A stretch of DNA of 64,000 bases from Multivorans sp965232105 (GTDB lineage Bacteria; Acidobacteriota; Thermoanaerobaculia; Multivoradales; Multivoraceae). Shown piece after piece: positions 51,540 through 60,734 of the stretch. The position numbers were made by a program, and so were the translations under genes. The notes under the pieces were generated by a model. It did no database searches and was not told where the DNA came from. It was given only the letters and a program-made list of their open reading frames with translations. Within the stretch, counting starts at the first letter, position 1. Each line of letters starts with the position of its first letter. The stretch is from assembly GCA_965232105.1 (NCBI GenBank), contig OZ246956.1:1488001-1552000 (forward strand), written 5' to 3'.

Positions 51540-52799
51540 TCATGCGACGGTTGCATCGCGGCGTCGGATTTCGGCGAAGAGGGCGACCAGCGCCTCGTTG
51601 ACGGTGCCCGCCGCGGCGAGGTCGTCGCGCGCCAGGGCCTCTTGGTCGAGCTGCTCGAAGGTGACGCCAGGCCGCAGGCTGAGGGCAGCTTGGTCGAGCG
51701 ACTTCAGCTTGAGGTAGGGCGTGGTGACCTTGTCGAAGGGGTAGGTCTTGCGCTTCTTGCCCTTGGCGTCCTTGATCTCGACGGGGAAGTGGCAGGGGCG
51801 GTGGTAGTTGAGGTAGGGAGCGAGGATGTCGCGCAGGAAGTCGTTGACGAGGGCGGCGTGATGGCGGGGAATGTGGTCGTAGCCGAGGTAGCGCCGCACC
51901 ACCGAGGCATTCTTGCTCTCGACCAGGGCGTTGTCGTTGCAGCGTCTCGGGCGGGACTTGGTGAACTCCTCGATGTGCAGCTTGCGCAGCATCGCGGCCA
52001 CCTGGTGGTTGATGTACTCGGAGCCGTTGTCGGCGTGGAAACCCAGGACGACGAAGGGGAAGGCTTCGATCAACCCCTGAAGCGCCGGAACCAGGAACCG
52101 CTCCGAAATGCCCTCCACAGCGGCCACGAACTCGTACTGCGTGACCTCGTCCACGAGGTTGATCTCGTACAGACCCTTCTCCCCGTCGAGGTCGCCCTGA
52201 TGAACCGAGTCCACTCGCAGAAAGCCCGCCCGCCCGGCCGGATGGGGCTTCCGCCGCTCTCCGATGCTCACCTGCGTCGCCCGGGTCCTGGTCACCGTCA
52301 GCCGCCGCCGGCGGTAGGTCACCGACTGGCGAAGACGGTACAGATGGCTGTTGGAGAGTCCCGCCAAACGCTCGAACCGCGGATCGCCGAAGACGTCGTA
52401 CTGGCGCTGCATCATGCGTCGAGTCACCGCGCCGCACAGGCCGCCGAGGGTCTCGTCCACCTCCGCCAGCAGACCGATGTCCGCCTTCGAGTAGCGCCGG
52501 GAAAACGGACGTGACGGGCCCCGGCGCCGGTCCTCGATGCGCCCGGTCTCCCGGTACTGGGAGATCAGCCGCGACACCTGCGCCCGGCTGAAACCCGTCA
52601 CCTTGATCAGAAACCGCCGGATCAGACCCTTGTCGGGCCTCGATAGCCGAACGTAACGAAAACGGACCAGAACCCGTCGCGCGAAGCCGTAGGCGTCGGC
52701 GCGATCCACGAATCGGAAGTCGACCGGCGCGCTGCCGGCCATGAAGTCCCGGACCTCGTCCAGGCTGCGAAGCCGCTCGATGTCGAGTTGCAAGATCAT
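51540..52799 (-). CDS. Transposase with integrase (rve) core
   Basis: A 419-residue transposase. An N-terminal helix-turn-helix (FSRAQVSRLISQYRETGRIE, about residues 70-90) is followed by an rve-type DDE core: first Asp in RVDSVHQGD, second Asp in FHADNGSEYINHQV and Glu in DNALVESKNASVVRR. The C-terminal part has KDAKGKKRKTYPFDKVTTPY. The gene is full-length with no stop or frameshift, so the element may be active. Resembles IS481-type/unclassified integrase-like elements; exact family not resolved by eye. Confidence 0.9.
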   Translation of the reverse strand: MILQLDIERLRSLDEVRDFMAGSAPVDFRFVDRADAYGFARRVLVRFRYVRLSRPDKGLIRRFLIKVTGFSRAQVSRLISQYRETGRIEDRRRGPSRPFSRRYSKADIGLLAEVDETLGGLCGAVTRRMMQRQYDVFGDPRFERLAGLSNSHLYRLRQSVTYRRRRLTVTRTRATQVSIGERRKPHPAGRAGFLRVDSVHQGDLDGEKGLYEINLVDEVTQYEFVAAVEGISERFLVPALQGLIEAFPFVVLGFHADNGSEYINHQVAAMLRKLHIEEFTKSRPRRCNDNALVESKNASVVRRYLGYDHIPRHHAALVNDFLRDILAPYLNYHRPCHFPVEIKDAKGKKRKTYPFDKVTTPYLKLKSLDQAALSLRPGVTFEQLDQEALARDDLAAAGTVNEALVALFAEIRRRDATVA

Positions 52800-52824
52800 C
52801 CTCCAATGATCCCCAACACCCGCT

Positions 52825-52846
52825 CAGGCTCATCTCTCGTGGGACT
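52825..52846 (-). repeat. IS right terminal repeat, inner copy
   Basis: Read on the minus strand: AGTCCCACG then AGAGATGAGCCTG. It is the best partner of the left repeat. Confidence 0.85.
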
Positions 52847-52859
52847 GACATCAAGCCTC

Positions 52860-52881
52860 CAGGCTCACCTCACGTGGGACA
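52860..52881 (-). repeat. IS right terminal repeat, outer copy
   Basis: Read on the minus strand: GTCCCACG then TGAGGTGAGCCTG. It differs from the inner copy at a few positions and lies 13 bases beyond it. It may be a second transposase site or a remnant of another element. Confidence 0.75.
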
Positions 52882-52890
52882 AGGCTCCGT

Positions 52891-52920
52891 TTGGACATAG
52901 AGAAGTTGCCATGCTACCAT
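52891..52920 (+). promoter_or_regulatory. Promoter of the MGMT gene
   Basis: TTGGAC (52891-52896), an 18-base spacer, then TACCAT (52915-52920), eight bases before the GTG start at 52929. The predicted transcription start is within two or three bases of the start codon, implying a leaderless mRNA. It lies just outside the IS outer repeat. Confidence 0.6.
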
Positions 52921-52928
52921 GATTTGTT

Positions 52929-53498
52929 GTGGCCCAAGAAATCGCGAGCCCTGCGCAGGCGCCGGCCGGTGCGCCGGCTTGGCCCGCGGCGCGCACGGTT
53001 GAACCACACCGGGTCCTGATCCCTTCACCGCTCGGTTCTCTGGGACTCGAGTTCATAGGCCGGTCGGTGACGCGCCTGGTCATTGATCCGGCGGACGCAG
53101 AGAAGGTCCTGTTCCCCACCCTGGGCGCAGTGGAGACGACGGAGTTCATGGACGAGGCGCTGGGCCGGCTTTCCGAGTACTTTGCGGGCGCCCGGCGCAA
53201 CCTCGACCTGCCCTACGATCTCGACCGGATCGGGTTGGACGCTCTTTCGCGCCGGATCTTCGAGGAGACGGCGCGGATTCCCTATGGTCTGACCCGCACC
53301 TACCGCAACGTGGCGACATCGTCGGGCCGTACGGGGGCCTATCGACTGATCCGGTCGAAGCTGATGGCGAACCCGTTGCCGATCCTCGTGCCGTGCCACC
53401 GGGTCGTGCCGCGCCGGAGCGGACCCGGTTCCTACATCGGCGGCGCGAAACGCAAGGCTCAGCTACTCGCACTGGAGCGTGGCAACGAGGGGGGCTAG
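52929..53498 (+). CDS. ogt: Methylated-DNA--protein-cysteine methyltransferase
   Basis: A 189-residue suicide repair protein that removes alkyl groups from O6-alkylguanine. The acceptor-cysteine motif LVPCHRVV (near residue 157) is intact, preceded by the DNA-binding helix region IPYGLTRTYRNVATSSGRTG and NPLPIL. The N-terminal domain (PSPLGSLGLEF...) is present. GTG start without Shine-Dalgarno; promoter -10 box eight bases upstream. Downstream it is convergent with the giant metalloprotease gene. There is no AdaA-like domain, so Ogt/MGMT rather than Ada. Confidence 0.93.
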   Translation: MAQEIASPAQAPAGAPAWPAARTVEPHRVLIPSPLGSLGLEFIGRSVTRLVIDPADAEKVLFPTLGAVETTEFMDEALGRLSEYFAGARRNLDLPYDLDRIGLDALSRRIFEETARIPYGLTRTYRNVATSSGRTGAYRLIRSKLMANPLPILVPCHRVVPRRSGPGSYIGGAKRKAQLLALERGNEGG

Positions 53499-53687
53499 CA
53501 GAGCGCGACCCTGCGGTCCTCCTCCAGCGTGAAGCGCATCGGCTCGAACTCCGTGCCGGCCGCGAGCGTCAACTACGACGGCGGCAACCAGTGGGGCCGT
53601 GTCAGCGACGCGACCTGTTTCGTTGACGACCGGTTCGTGGCCCAGGTCGCGGCCGGCCGGTCGAGGGGCCTCCCGCCCGCGAGTTCC
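53499..53687 (+). other. Gap between MGMT and metalloprotease genes with possible coding remnant
   Basis: No complete gene. One plus-strand frame reads a protein-like stretch including NSVPAASVNYDGGNQWGRVS and DATCFVDDRFVAQV, with no start codon context and no clean end; it runs antisense into the metalloprotease gene. It may be a decayed gene end or chance. No terminator hairpin seen. Confidence 0.3.
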
Positions 53688-56600
53688 TCAGTTCGGGCCG
53701 CAGGCGCTGGCGAAGGCCTTGGCGTCGGTGATGGCCGGCGCGGCGTTGCCGGGTTCGTTGCGGTACTCCCTCTTGTCCCCGGTCGCCGTGTCGGTCACGC
53801 GGATGGCGTAGCCGAGGTCGGTCGTGGAGGCCGCGAACACCCAGACGTGGCCGTTCGTCTCGCAGCCGTCCAGCACCTTGACCAGCACCTCCCAGTTGTC
53901 GCCGTCGAAGAAGCGGAAGAGCCCCGAGTCGTCGGTGCCCGCGTGGACGACCGTCGCCGGGCCGCCTTGGCCGTCCGCCGTGAACCAGTCCACGGCGATC
54001 TCGTAGCGGGAGTTCCGCAGGCAGCGGTTCGCCTCCCGGTGCGCGCACTCGCCGTCGGGGTCGGCGGCCTCGACGAGGAACATCATGGAAGCCTCGGACT
54101 CGCTCACGCCGTTGCCGACGATCAGCCTCACCTCGTAGAAGCCGGGCCTCTCCCAGTCGTGAGCCGGGCTGGGGCTCCCCGAACTCGTCCCGTCGCCGAA
54201 CTCCCAGCGGCGGGAGTGCACCGTCCCGGTGCTCAGGTCGAAGAATCTCACCGGCTCGCCCGTCACGACCCGGCACGGTTCGTCGTCGCATTCCACGCCG
54301 GTCGTGAGTACCGCCTTGGGACGTTCGCCCGGCGGGGGCGGCGGCGGTCCGGGCGGCTCGGTTGGCGGAGGCACGGGCGGAGGCGTGCCTCCGCCTCCGC
54401 CGCCGCCGCCGCCAGATCCCGGCGGCGCCGGCGTCGTGTCCGTGATCGTCACGGCGACGCTCGAAGGCGTCCCCGCCTTCACTTCGTCCGGCAGGGCGCC
54501 GAGCGCCACCGTCAGCGTCTCGTCGTCCCGGTCGCCGTCGCTTCGCGTGTTCAAGGCCGCCTGGGCCGACCTCCCGCCGGCCGCGATCGTCACCGCCGCC
54601 AACGAGTCGACGTCCGCGGCCTCCGCCGTCCCCAGCGTCACGGTCAGCGGAATCGTCACAGCCCGGCTCAAGCTCGCCGACAGGCTTGCCGTCACCACGG
54701 CCGACGAACCCTCGTTCACCGGGTTAGGCGACACGGCGAGGCTCACCCCCGGCTGCACCGTCGAGTCCGTGATCGTCAGAGCCACGCTCGAAGGCGTCCC
54801 CTCCTTCACCGAAGCGGGCAGCGCGCCGAGCGCCACCGTCAGCGTCTCCGCGTCCCGGTCCGCGTCCGCCACCGTGGCCAGCGAGGTCCCGGCCGACAAC
54901 TCGCCGCCGGCGATCGTGATCGCGGCCGGGTCGGTCCAGTCGCCCGCCTCGGCGGTCCCCGCCGTCACGGTCAGCGGAATCGTCACCGACGCGGTCAGGG
55001 CCTTGCTCAGCGTCGCCGTGACCCGGGCAGCCGAACCCTCCGCCACCGAAGCGGGAGCGATGCCGAGGCTCACCGACGGCGTGTCCGCCGGTTTCGGCGT
55101 CTTGTCCCGGATCGCCACGGCCACGCTCGACGGCGAACCCGCCACGATTCCGGCGGGCAGGCTTCCCAGAGCGACCGTCAGCGTCTCGTCGTCCAGGTCG
55201 CTGTCGTCCGCGGTGGACAGGGCGGCCGCGCCCGACGTCTGGCCGGCCGTGATCGCGACGCTCGACGGCGCGGTGTAGTCGCCCGACTCGGCGGTCCCCG
55301 CCGTGACCGAGAGCGGAATCGTCAGGTTGGCGCTCCAGGCCTTCGACAGCGTCGCCTTGACCGTCGTGGACGACCCCTCCGCGACCGGGTTCGGCGCCGC
55401 GCTCAGCGTCACCTGGGGCGTGGCGTCCTCGATCGTCACCGTGACCCTCGACGGCGTCCCCGGCTTCACGTCGGCCGGCAGCGAGGCGCCGAGCGCCACG
55501 GTCACCGTCTCGTCGTTCAGGTCGATGTCCCTGGTCGTGGAGAGCACGGCCGTGCCCGACGTCTGGCCGGCCGTGATCGCGACGCTCGCCGGCGCGGCGT
55601 AGTCGCCCGCCTCCGCCGTTCCCGCCGTCGCGGTCAGCGGAATCGTCACGTCCGCGCCGAGCGCCTTCGACAGCGTCGCCGTCACCGTGGCCGGCGAACC
55701 TTCCGTCACCGGATTCGGCGCCGCGGTCAGCGTGACCAGCGACGCCTCGTCGACATCGGTCACCGTCAAGGCGATGTCCTGCTCGGCGAAGGCGCCTTCC
55801 CCGTCCGTTATCCGCAACGTCACCTCGTAGACGTTGTCCTGGTCGTCGTCGTCCGGCATCTCGAAGTCCCTGGCCGACAGGCTCAGGTTGCCGGTGGGGC
55901 CCATGTCGAACAGCGCCGCGTCCGCGCCGGATTTCCTCCAGGTCACCGGGCCGAGGGGTCTCCCCGCAAAGGAGGCCGAGCCGGGCCTCCAGGCCGCGTT
56001 CTCCGCCACCGTGGCGGCGGCTCCCGGAGAGTCGATCGAGAGCGGCCTGAGCGGCAGGTCGACGACGCTCAGGGTCATGGATTCGGTCTGCGTGTTGCCG
56101 TCCTCGTCCGTGGCCGTGAACGTCAGCTCGTAGGCGTTGTCGGCGTTCGCGTCCCCCGGACTCTCGAAGTCCGGATTCAGGAGGTGCAGGCTGCTGCCGG
56201 ACAACGAGAAGTTTCCGACATCCGCGCCGGAAGCGGTCACTGACACGCTTCCCACCGGCCCGTCGTCCACCCGGCAGTCGGGATCGCAGACGACCGCGCC
56301 CCCAGTCCCGGTCGGGACGGTGTGGTTGAACCGTTCCGGGGTCGAACGGTCATGGACGCCCACGATCTCCAGCGATCTCGTTTCGACCGCGTCGGTGACG
56401 GTTACCGCGACCGTCGCGCTGGCGAAGGCGCCGTTCTGGTCGGCCGCCCTCAGCGTCGCTTCGTAGACGCCGTCGCCGTCCCGGTCGGTCGCGTTCTCGT
56501 AGTCCCGCGGCGGGAGCGTCAGAACGCCCGTGGCGCCGTCAACGCTGAAGTGCGGCGAATTCCCGACCAGCCTGAAGTGCGGCGAATTCTCGGGCGGCAC

Positions 56601-58835
56601 CCAGGGGCCGGAAAGGCTGACCGTCCAGGCCACGGCGCCGACCGGGCTGCCCGAGAGGGTGGGCGGCGGGGAAGTCCATTCGCTGTTCTCGGCAACCGAG
56701 GCGTCCGCGAGACCGCCGATGGAGAGCGACGGCGCGCCCAGGGCGGGATCCCAGGAGACGTTCCGGGTGATGGCCGCAGCCAGGTTCCCGGCCTCGTCGT
56801 ACACGGTGCGCTTGGGAACGGAGACCGTGATCGTCTCCGCCGCGGAGGGGTCCGTCGGCGTCTCTTCGAGGGTGAAGACCTCGCCCCAACCCGGGGTCCC
56901 GCGCCAGCGCCCCTCATACCGGTGATACACCTTTTCGCTCCAGCGCGCGGTCAGGAGAAACGGCGAGGCGCCGGCGTTGCTCGGCGTGATCGTCGCGGTC
57001 GGCGCCGTGTTGTCCATGACGTAGCCGCGCTCCGCCGTCGAGGGCCAGGAGGAGGCGAGCGCGACGCCTCCGGAGTCCTGGATGTTCTGCCCGGACGCCA
57101 AGCCCAGCGTCACCTCGCCGTCGAAGCCGGCGAGGCCGCCGCCCGAGGCCTCCAGGTCGAAGGTGCGCCGGCCGGTTCCGACGGAGGACGCCGTGATCGT
57201 CGGCGACCCGAGGCCCGCTCCCGTGACCGTGAAGTCGCCGCCGTCGAGGTTGCTCACGGGTTTGGAGAACACGATCCGCCAGGACGGTTCGTCGGCGTTC
57301 GTTCGCTTGGATGACAGACCGGAACAAATGTGGCACGTGCTGGACGCCGTGCGCCTGAGAGAGATCACGCGCGGCGCCGAGGCCTGCGTCCGGAAGGAGG
57401 CGACGGTCGCGCGGGTCGCGTTGAGGGTGGAGACGGCGTCCGCGGGCCCCGTGATCGAAGCGGCGTCGGCGGTCGAGGGGACGCCCACCGGGTCGCCCTT
57501 GTGATTCAGGGTCGGGTTGGAGAACGTCGCGAGGCGGGGGCAATTCCCGTGACCCATGTGATGGCACAGGGTGGAGTACGCCATGATCGTCGCCCACACG
57601 GAGGAACTCTCGATGGCGGCGTCCGTGAGGATCCTCCCGTTGACGTAGCCGTACGACCCGGCGAAGGGCCTGTTCGTGAGGCCCTCGTCAAGGCTCTCCG
57701 TCCAACGGTCGTGTTGCAGGCCCATGTTGTGGCCGAGTTCGTGAGCGACCGTCAGGGAGGAGCAGGCAATGTTCGTCATGCCGAACGCATGGTCGGCGAA
57801 CGAGGCGTCGACGGTCGTCATGAGGTAGGCGACGCCGCAGTAGGGCGCGTGGAACTCGAACATGTGGACGAGGTCGGCGCCCGTCGCGTCCCGGATCTCG
57901 TGGATCTCGTCCATCAGGCCGTCCCGCGGAAGACGCAGCGGAACGAGGTCGAGCGCGAACAGGGGGAACAGGGGTTCATGGTAGTCCGCTTCGACCATGC
58001 CGACGACCTCGAACCGCACCTTGGCGCCGCTGTCGGCGTAGTACCTGTTCACGTTGACGAAGTGCAGGTCGATCAATGCCTCCATCGCCGACACGCCGCC
58101 CAGCCTCCCGCCCAGGTTCGCGCGGGCCGTGCTCGTGTACGCCGCGAGGACGTCGATTGTCGTCGTGGCGGTCTGCGGAGTCGCCACGAAGGGAAGGTCT
58201 CGCGCCGCGGCGACGGCAGCGGCCGGCGGTGGGAGCGCGGGCGCTTCCCCCCGTTCCTCGGCCGGATCGACGGCGCCGCCGCAGAGCGGCAGGTCGATCT
58301 CTCCGGCCTGGCGGATCGTCACGTGACCGTCCCCGGCGCGCTGAATGCCGTAGAGCAGGCTCGGCGCCTCCACGCTTCCCAGGATCATGTCGCCGTTCAC
58401 CACCAGACTGACCACGCTGAACGGTTCCCCTTCCAGGTTTCCGGTCAGCGCGTAGCCGCCCGAGGTGGGCCTCGCCTCGAGGTTCGTCACCCGGAAGCGG
58501 GCGTCGTCGAACAGGTTCAGGTCGAGCAGGCCCGGCGCGCCGCCGCCCGCCTCCGCCCGGACGCGCGCCGTCGCGAGCAGGCCGAGGTCGATGCGCGCCA
58601 GACGGCTGCGAAGAGTGGGGCCGCCGAACTCGAAGCCGGCCGCGGTCGAGGCCGCCGCCGCGACGACGCCTCCGGCCGCGTCCACCGCCGCCGGATCGGG
58701 CGGCAGGAACAGGTCGTCGGCCCCGGCCGGCGCGGCGAACGCGATCAGCAGGACGGCGAGACACGAGCCTCGCCGGCGCGCGGCTTCGCGGGCCGCGCTT
58801 GCCGAGGGACGATCCACCGGGATTCTCGTCGACAC
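53688..58835 (-). CDS. Giant secreted zincin metalloprotease with cadherin-like, Calx-beta, PKD and shared C-terminal domains
   Basis: A predicted 1715-residue exported protein. A signal peptide ends near APAGADD. A propeptide-like region precedes the zinc site HELGHNMGLQHD (about residues 365-376) and a Met-turn region SVWATIMAYSTLCHHMGHGN, as in reprolysin/ADAM-type M12 peptidases. Then come Ig-like and cadherin-like repeats, at least four Calx-beta-like repeats (about 1030-1470, e.g. APNPVTEGSPATVTATLSKA), a Gly/Pro linker, a PKD-like domain (RRWEFGDGTSSG, near 1540) and a C-terminal domain shared with 21957-26075. GTG 58835 is chosen because it places the signal peptide at the N-terminus; a longer frame runs to 59063. 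A TAGACT box lies 13 bases upstream. Confidence 0.85.
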   Translation of the reverse strand: MSTRIPVDRPSASAAREAARRRGSCLAVLLIAFAAPAGADDLFLPPDPAAVDAAGGVVAAAASTAAGFEFGGPTLRSRLARIDLGLLATARVRAEAGGGAPGLLDLNLFDDARFRVTNLEARPTSGGYALTGNLEGEPFSVVSLVVNGDMILGSVEAPSLLYGIQRAGDGHVTIRQAGEIDLPLCGGAVDPAEERGEAPALPPPAAAVAAARDLPFVATPQTATTTIDVLAAYTSTARANLGGRLGGVSAMEALIDLHFVNVNRYYADSGAKVRFEVVGMVEADYHEPLFPLFALDLVPLRLPRDGLMDEIHEIRDATGADLVHMFEFHAPYCGVAYLMTTVDASFADHAFGMTNIACSSLTVAHELGHNMGLQHDRWTESLDEGLTNRPFAGSYGYVNGRILTDAAIESSSVWATIMAYSTLCHHMGHGNCPRLATFSNPTLNHKGDPVGVPSTADAASITGPADAVSTLNATRATVASFRTQASAPRVISLRRTASSTCHICSGLSSKRTNADEPSWRIVFSKPVSNLDGGDFTVTGAGLGSPTITASSVGTGRRTFDLEASGGGLAGFDGEVTLGLASGQNIQDSGGVALASSWPSTAERGYVMDNTAPTATITPSNAGASPFLLTARWSEKVYHRYEGRWRGTPGWGEVFTLEETPTDPSAAETITVSVPKRTVYDEAGNLAAAITRNVSWDPALGAPSLSIGGLADASVAENSEWTSPPPTLSGSPVGAVAWTVSLSGPWVPPENSPHFRLVGNSPHFSVDGATGVLTLPPRDYENATDRDGDGVYEATLRAADQNGAFASATVAVTVTDAVETRSLEIVGVHDRSTPERFNHTVPTGTGGAVVCDPDCRVDDGPVGSVSVTASGADVGNFSLSGSSLHLLNPDFESPGDANADNAYELTFTATDEDGNTQTESMTLSVVDLPLRPLSIDSPGAAATVAENAAWRPGSASFAGRPLGPVTWRKSGADAALFDMGPTGNLSLSARDFEMPDDDDQDNVYEVTLRITDGEGAFAEQDIALTVTDVDEASLVTLTAAPNPVTEGSPATVTATLSKALGADVTIPLTATAGTAEAGDYAAPASVAITAGQTSGTAVLSTTRDIDLNDETVTVALGASLPADVKPGTPSRVTVTIEDATPQVTLSAAPNPVAEGSSTTVKATLSKAWSANLTIPLSVTAGTAESGDYTAPSSVAITAGQTSGAAALSTADDSDLDDETLTVALGSLPAGIVAGSPSSVAVAIRDKTPKPADTPSVSLGIAPASVAEGSAARVTATLSKALTASVTIPLTVTAGTAEAGDWTDPAAITIAGGELSAGTSLATVADADRDAETLTVALGALPASVKEGTPSSVALTITDSTVQPGVSLAVSPNPVNEGSSAVVTASLSASLSRAVTIPLTVTLGTAEAADVDSLAAVTIAAGGRSAQAALNTRSDGDRDDETLTVALGALPDEVKAGTPSSVAVTITDTTPAPPGSGGGGGGGGGTPPPVPPPTEPPGPPPPPPGERPKAVLTTGVECDDEPCRVVTGEPVRFFDLSTGTVHSRRWEFGDGTSSGSPSPAHDWERPGFYEVRLIVGNGVSESEASMMFLVEAADPDGECAHREANRCLRNSRYEIAVDWFTADGQGGPATVVHAGTDDSGLFRFFDGDNWEVLVKVLDGCETNGHVWVFAASTTDLGYAIRVTDTATGDKREYRNEPGNAAPAITDAKAFASACGPN
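54420..55740 (-). repeat. Tandem Calx-beta-coding repeats
   Basis: At least four units of about 300 bases encode repeats with APNPV.EGS..VTATLSKA, IPLTVTAGTAE.GD and D.D.ETLTVALG.LP signatures. DNA similarity between units is high, as in the two segments near 55238 and 55562. This region is a likely site of recombination or assembly error. Confidence 0.8.
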
Positions 58836-58911
58836 CGATCCGCCGAACAGTCTACTCGGCTGGCACAGGACGTCGGCGCGCCTTCGGCCTCCGGTTCGTC
58901 GGCGCTGGCTG

Positions 58912-59859
58912 CTAGCGGGCCAGGGCCGACCTGGCGGCCTTCCAGATCGCCTCCAGAGCCTGGTCGAAACTGTGCTGCTGGCGCCAGCCCAGGGCCCGGA
59001 GGCGGCTTGCGTCGCCGCGGAGGACGGGAACGTCCGCTGGTCGCAGGCGGTCGGGATCCTCACGGATTTCCGTCTCGACCCCGCTGATCTCGATCAGCCG
59101 CAGGAGGGCCGCGGACAGTTCGATCGCCTCCCCGCTCGCGATGTTGTAGGCGCGGCCGGGTTCGCCGCCCTCCAGGAGGACGGCGTAAGCCTCCGCGCCG
59201 TCGTCGACGTGAACGAAATCGCGGCGTGACGTCAGGTTGCCTACGCGCAGCAGGGGTTCCTTCCGCCCGGCGGCGATCTCCGCGAGCTGTGCGGCGAAGG
59301 AGGGCAGTGCGAACCGGACGCTCTGGCCGGGGCCGATCAGGTTGAAGGAGCGGGCCGCGATCGCTCCCCGGCCGAGGGTCAGGCGCTCGACGGCAGCCTT
59401 GGTCACCGCATAGGGAGACCGGGGGCGGAGGGGTCGCTCTTCGGCGATGGGGAGTTCGCTCTCGGAGACCCGCCCGTAGACCTCGGCGCTCGAGGCGACG
59501 ATCAGGCGGCACGAGTCGGAAACCGCCCGCGCCGCGACGGCCACGAACTCGGAGCCCTCGACGTTGACCCGGTAGTAGTCGTCGATTCGCCGCCAGGAGG
59601 CGGCGACGTCCGAAAGCCCGGCGAGATGCACGATGGCGTCCGGCAAGTGCTCCCTCAAGACCTGTTCCACCGCGTTGCGATCGCAGATGTCGAGCTCGAC
59701 GGGATAGCACGCGTGTCGCGGGGAAGTGGAGGCGGGGTACTCGGGCGGGCCGGCGCCAGGGGCATGGCAGGCGATGACGGTGGCGCCGCGCTCGAGCAGT
59801 CGGGGCACCAGGCGTCCGCCGACGAAACCCTCGGCGCCGGTGACGAGAACGCGGTTCAC
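58912..59859 (-). CDS. NAD-dependent nucleotide-sugar epimerase/dehydratase
   Basis: A 315-residue extended-SDR enzyme of nucleotide-sugar metabolism. Rossmann motif VLVTGAEGFVGGRLVPRLLE, HLAGLSDVAASW, the catalytic Ser region IVASSAEVYGRVSES and YAVTKAAVERL with the YxxxK pair. FNLIGPGQSVRFALPSFAAQ resembles GDP-4-keto-6-deoxymannose reductase/Rmd or GMD-type proteins. GTG start overlaps the RmlD gene stop (GTGA). Together with RmlD it probably supplies deoxysugars for surface glycans. Exact substrate undetermined. Confidence 0.85.
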   Translation of the reverse strand: MNRVLVTGAEGFVGGRLVPRLLERGATVIACHAPGAGPPEYPASTSPRHACYPVELDICDRNAVEQVLREHLPDAIVHLAGLSDVAASWRRIDDYYRVNVEGSEFVAVAARAVSDSCRLIVASSAEVYGRVSESELPIAEERPLRPRSPYAVTKAAVERLTLGRGAIAARSFNLIGPGQSVRFALPSFAAQLAEIAAGRKEPLLRVGNLTSRRDFVHVDDGAEAYAVLLEGGEPGRAYNIASGEAIELSAALLRLIEISGVETEIREDPDRLRPADVPVLRGDASRLRALGWRQQHSFDQALEAIWKAARSALAR

Positions 59860-60734
59860 GACTCGGCCTTTCCCTGCTTCAAGCGCTCGAGGTACTCGTC
59901 GAGGCCGGTCCGCCAAGCCTCGACCTCGCGGTTCGTGAGGGCCTCGAAACGCGTCGTATCCAGGACCGAGTACGCGGGCCGCTCGGCCGGCCGGCTCAGC
60001 TCGGAGGACGAAATGGGAGCGATGGGCACGTTCAGTCCGAGGGCCTCGGATATGGCGACCGCGAAACCGTGCCAGGACGTCGCGGGCGCGTTGCAGTAGT
60101 GGACGATACCGGAGGCGCCGGCGGTGTCCAGATCGACCAGCGCCCGCGCCAGGTAGGGGGCGTACGTGGGACAGCCGACCTGATCCGACACGACCCGCAG
60201 GGACTCGCCCCGGCCGATGCGCGAAGCGATCGCGGAAACGAAGTTCCGACCCTCGGGACCGAAGACCCAACTCGTGCGAACGACGAGACCGCCGGCCTCC
60301 AGAACACCTCGCTCGGCGCCGAGCTTCGAGCGGCCGTAGGCGGTCTGCGGCGCGGTGGCGTCGCTTTCGCGGTAGGGCCGCCGGCCACGGCCGTCGAACA
60401 CGTAGTCGGTGGAAACCTGGATCAGGCGGCAGTCGGACGGCAGAGCCGCGGCCAGCCGGCCGGGGGCGTGGCCGTTGACTTCCATGGCGAGTTCGAGGTC
60501 GCTCTCGCAACCGTCGACATCCGTGTAGGCGGCGCAGTTGTAGACGGCACGGGCTTTGAACTCGGCGGCGAGCGCGGCGGTCGCGTCCGTGTCCCGGAGA
60601 TCGGCGCGGGCGCGGTCGGCGGCGAGGACTTCCGTGTCCCGCCGACGCAGTTCGTCGGCGACCTCGCGTCCGAGCTGGCCCGCTGCCCCCAGCACGAGCG
60701 CCCTGGGAGCCTTGCCACCGGTGTGGGCGATCAC
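59856..60734 (-). CDS. rmlD: dTDP-4-dehydrorhamnose reductase (RmlD-like)
   Basis: A 292-residue reductase expected to make dTDP-L-rhamnose. Hallmarks: ALVLGAAGQLGREVADELRR, NCAAYTDVDGCESD, IQVSTDYVFDGRGRRPYRES, YGRSKLGAERGVLEAG with the catalytic YxxxK, and VRTSWVFGPEGRNFVSAIAS. GTG start overlaps the lptD stop (GTGA). rmlA, rmlB and rmlC are not in the window, so the pathway would be completed elsewhere. Cotranscribed with lptD and the epimerase. Confidence 0.9.
   Translation of the reverse strand: MIAHTGGKAPRALVLGAAGQLGREVADELRRRDTEVLAADRARADLRDTDATAALAAEFKARAVYNCAAYTDVDGCESDLELAMEVNGHAPGRLAAALPSDCRLIQVSTDYVFDGRGRRPYRESDATAPQTAYGRSKLGAERGVLEAGGLVVRTSWVFGPEGRNFVSAIASRIGRGESLRVVSDQVGCPTYAPYLARALVDLDTAGASGIVHYCNAPATSWHGFAVAISEALGLNVPIAPISSSELSRPAERPAYSVLDTTRFEALTNREVEAWRTGLDEYLERLKQGKAES

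Larger units (their letters stand above)
51362..52881 (-). mobile_element. Insertion sequence with DDE transposase
   Basis: About 1.5 kb bounded by inverted repeats that share AGTCCCA and AGAGATGAGCCTG. The left repeat is at 51362-51384. The right side has two copies, at 52825-52846 and 52860-52881, so the element ends at 52846 or 52881. The only gene is a DDE transposase on the minus strand. I could not identify a target-site duplication. It separates the glycan operon from the MGMT gene. Confidence 0.85.

Noticed and set aside
54420..55740. Repeats considered as a CRISPR array
   Set aside because: Units are about 300 bases, in frame and protein-coding, with no short repeat/unique spacer pattern. 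No CRISPR or cas gene was seen anywhere.
53529..56243. 904-codon plus-strand frame opposite the metalloprotease gene
   Set aside because: Repeated RRR/GQRNRH-type product reflects the antisense of Calx-beta repeats; sense strand carries recognisable domains.
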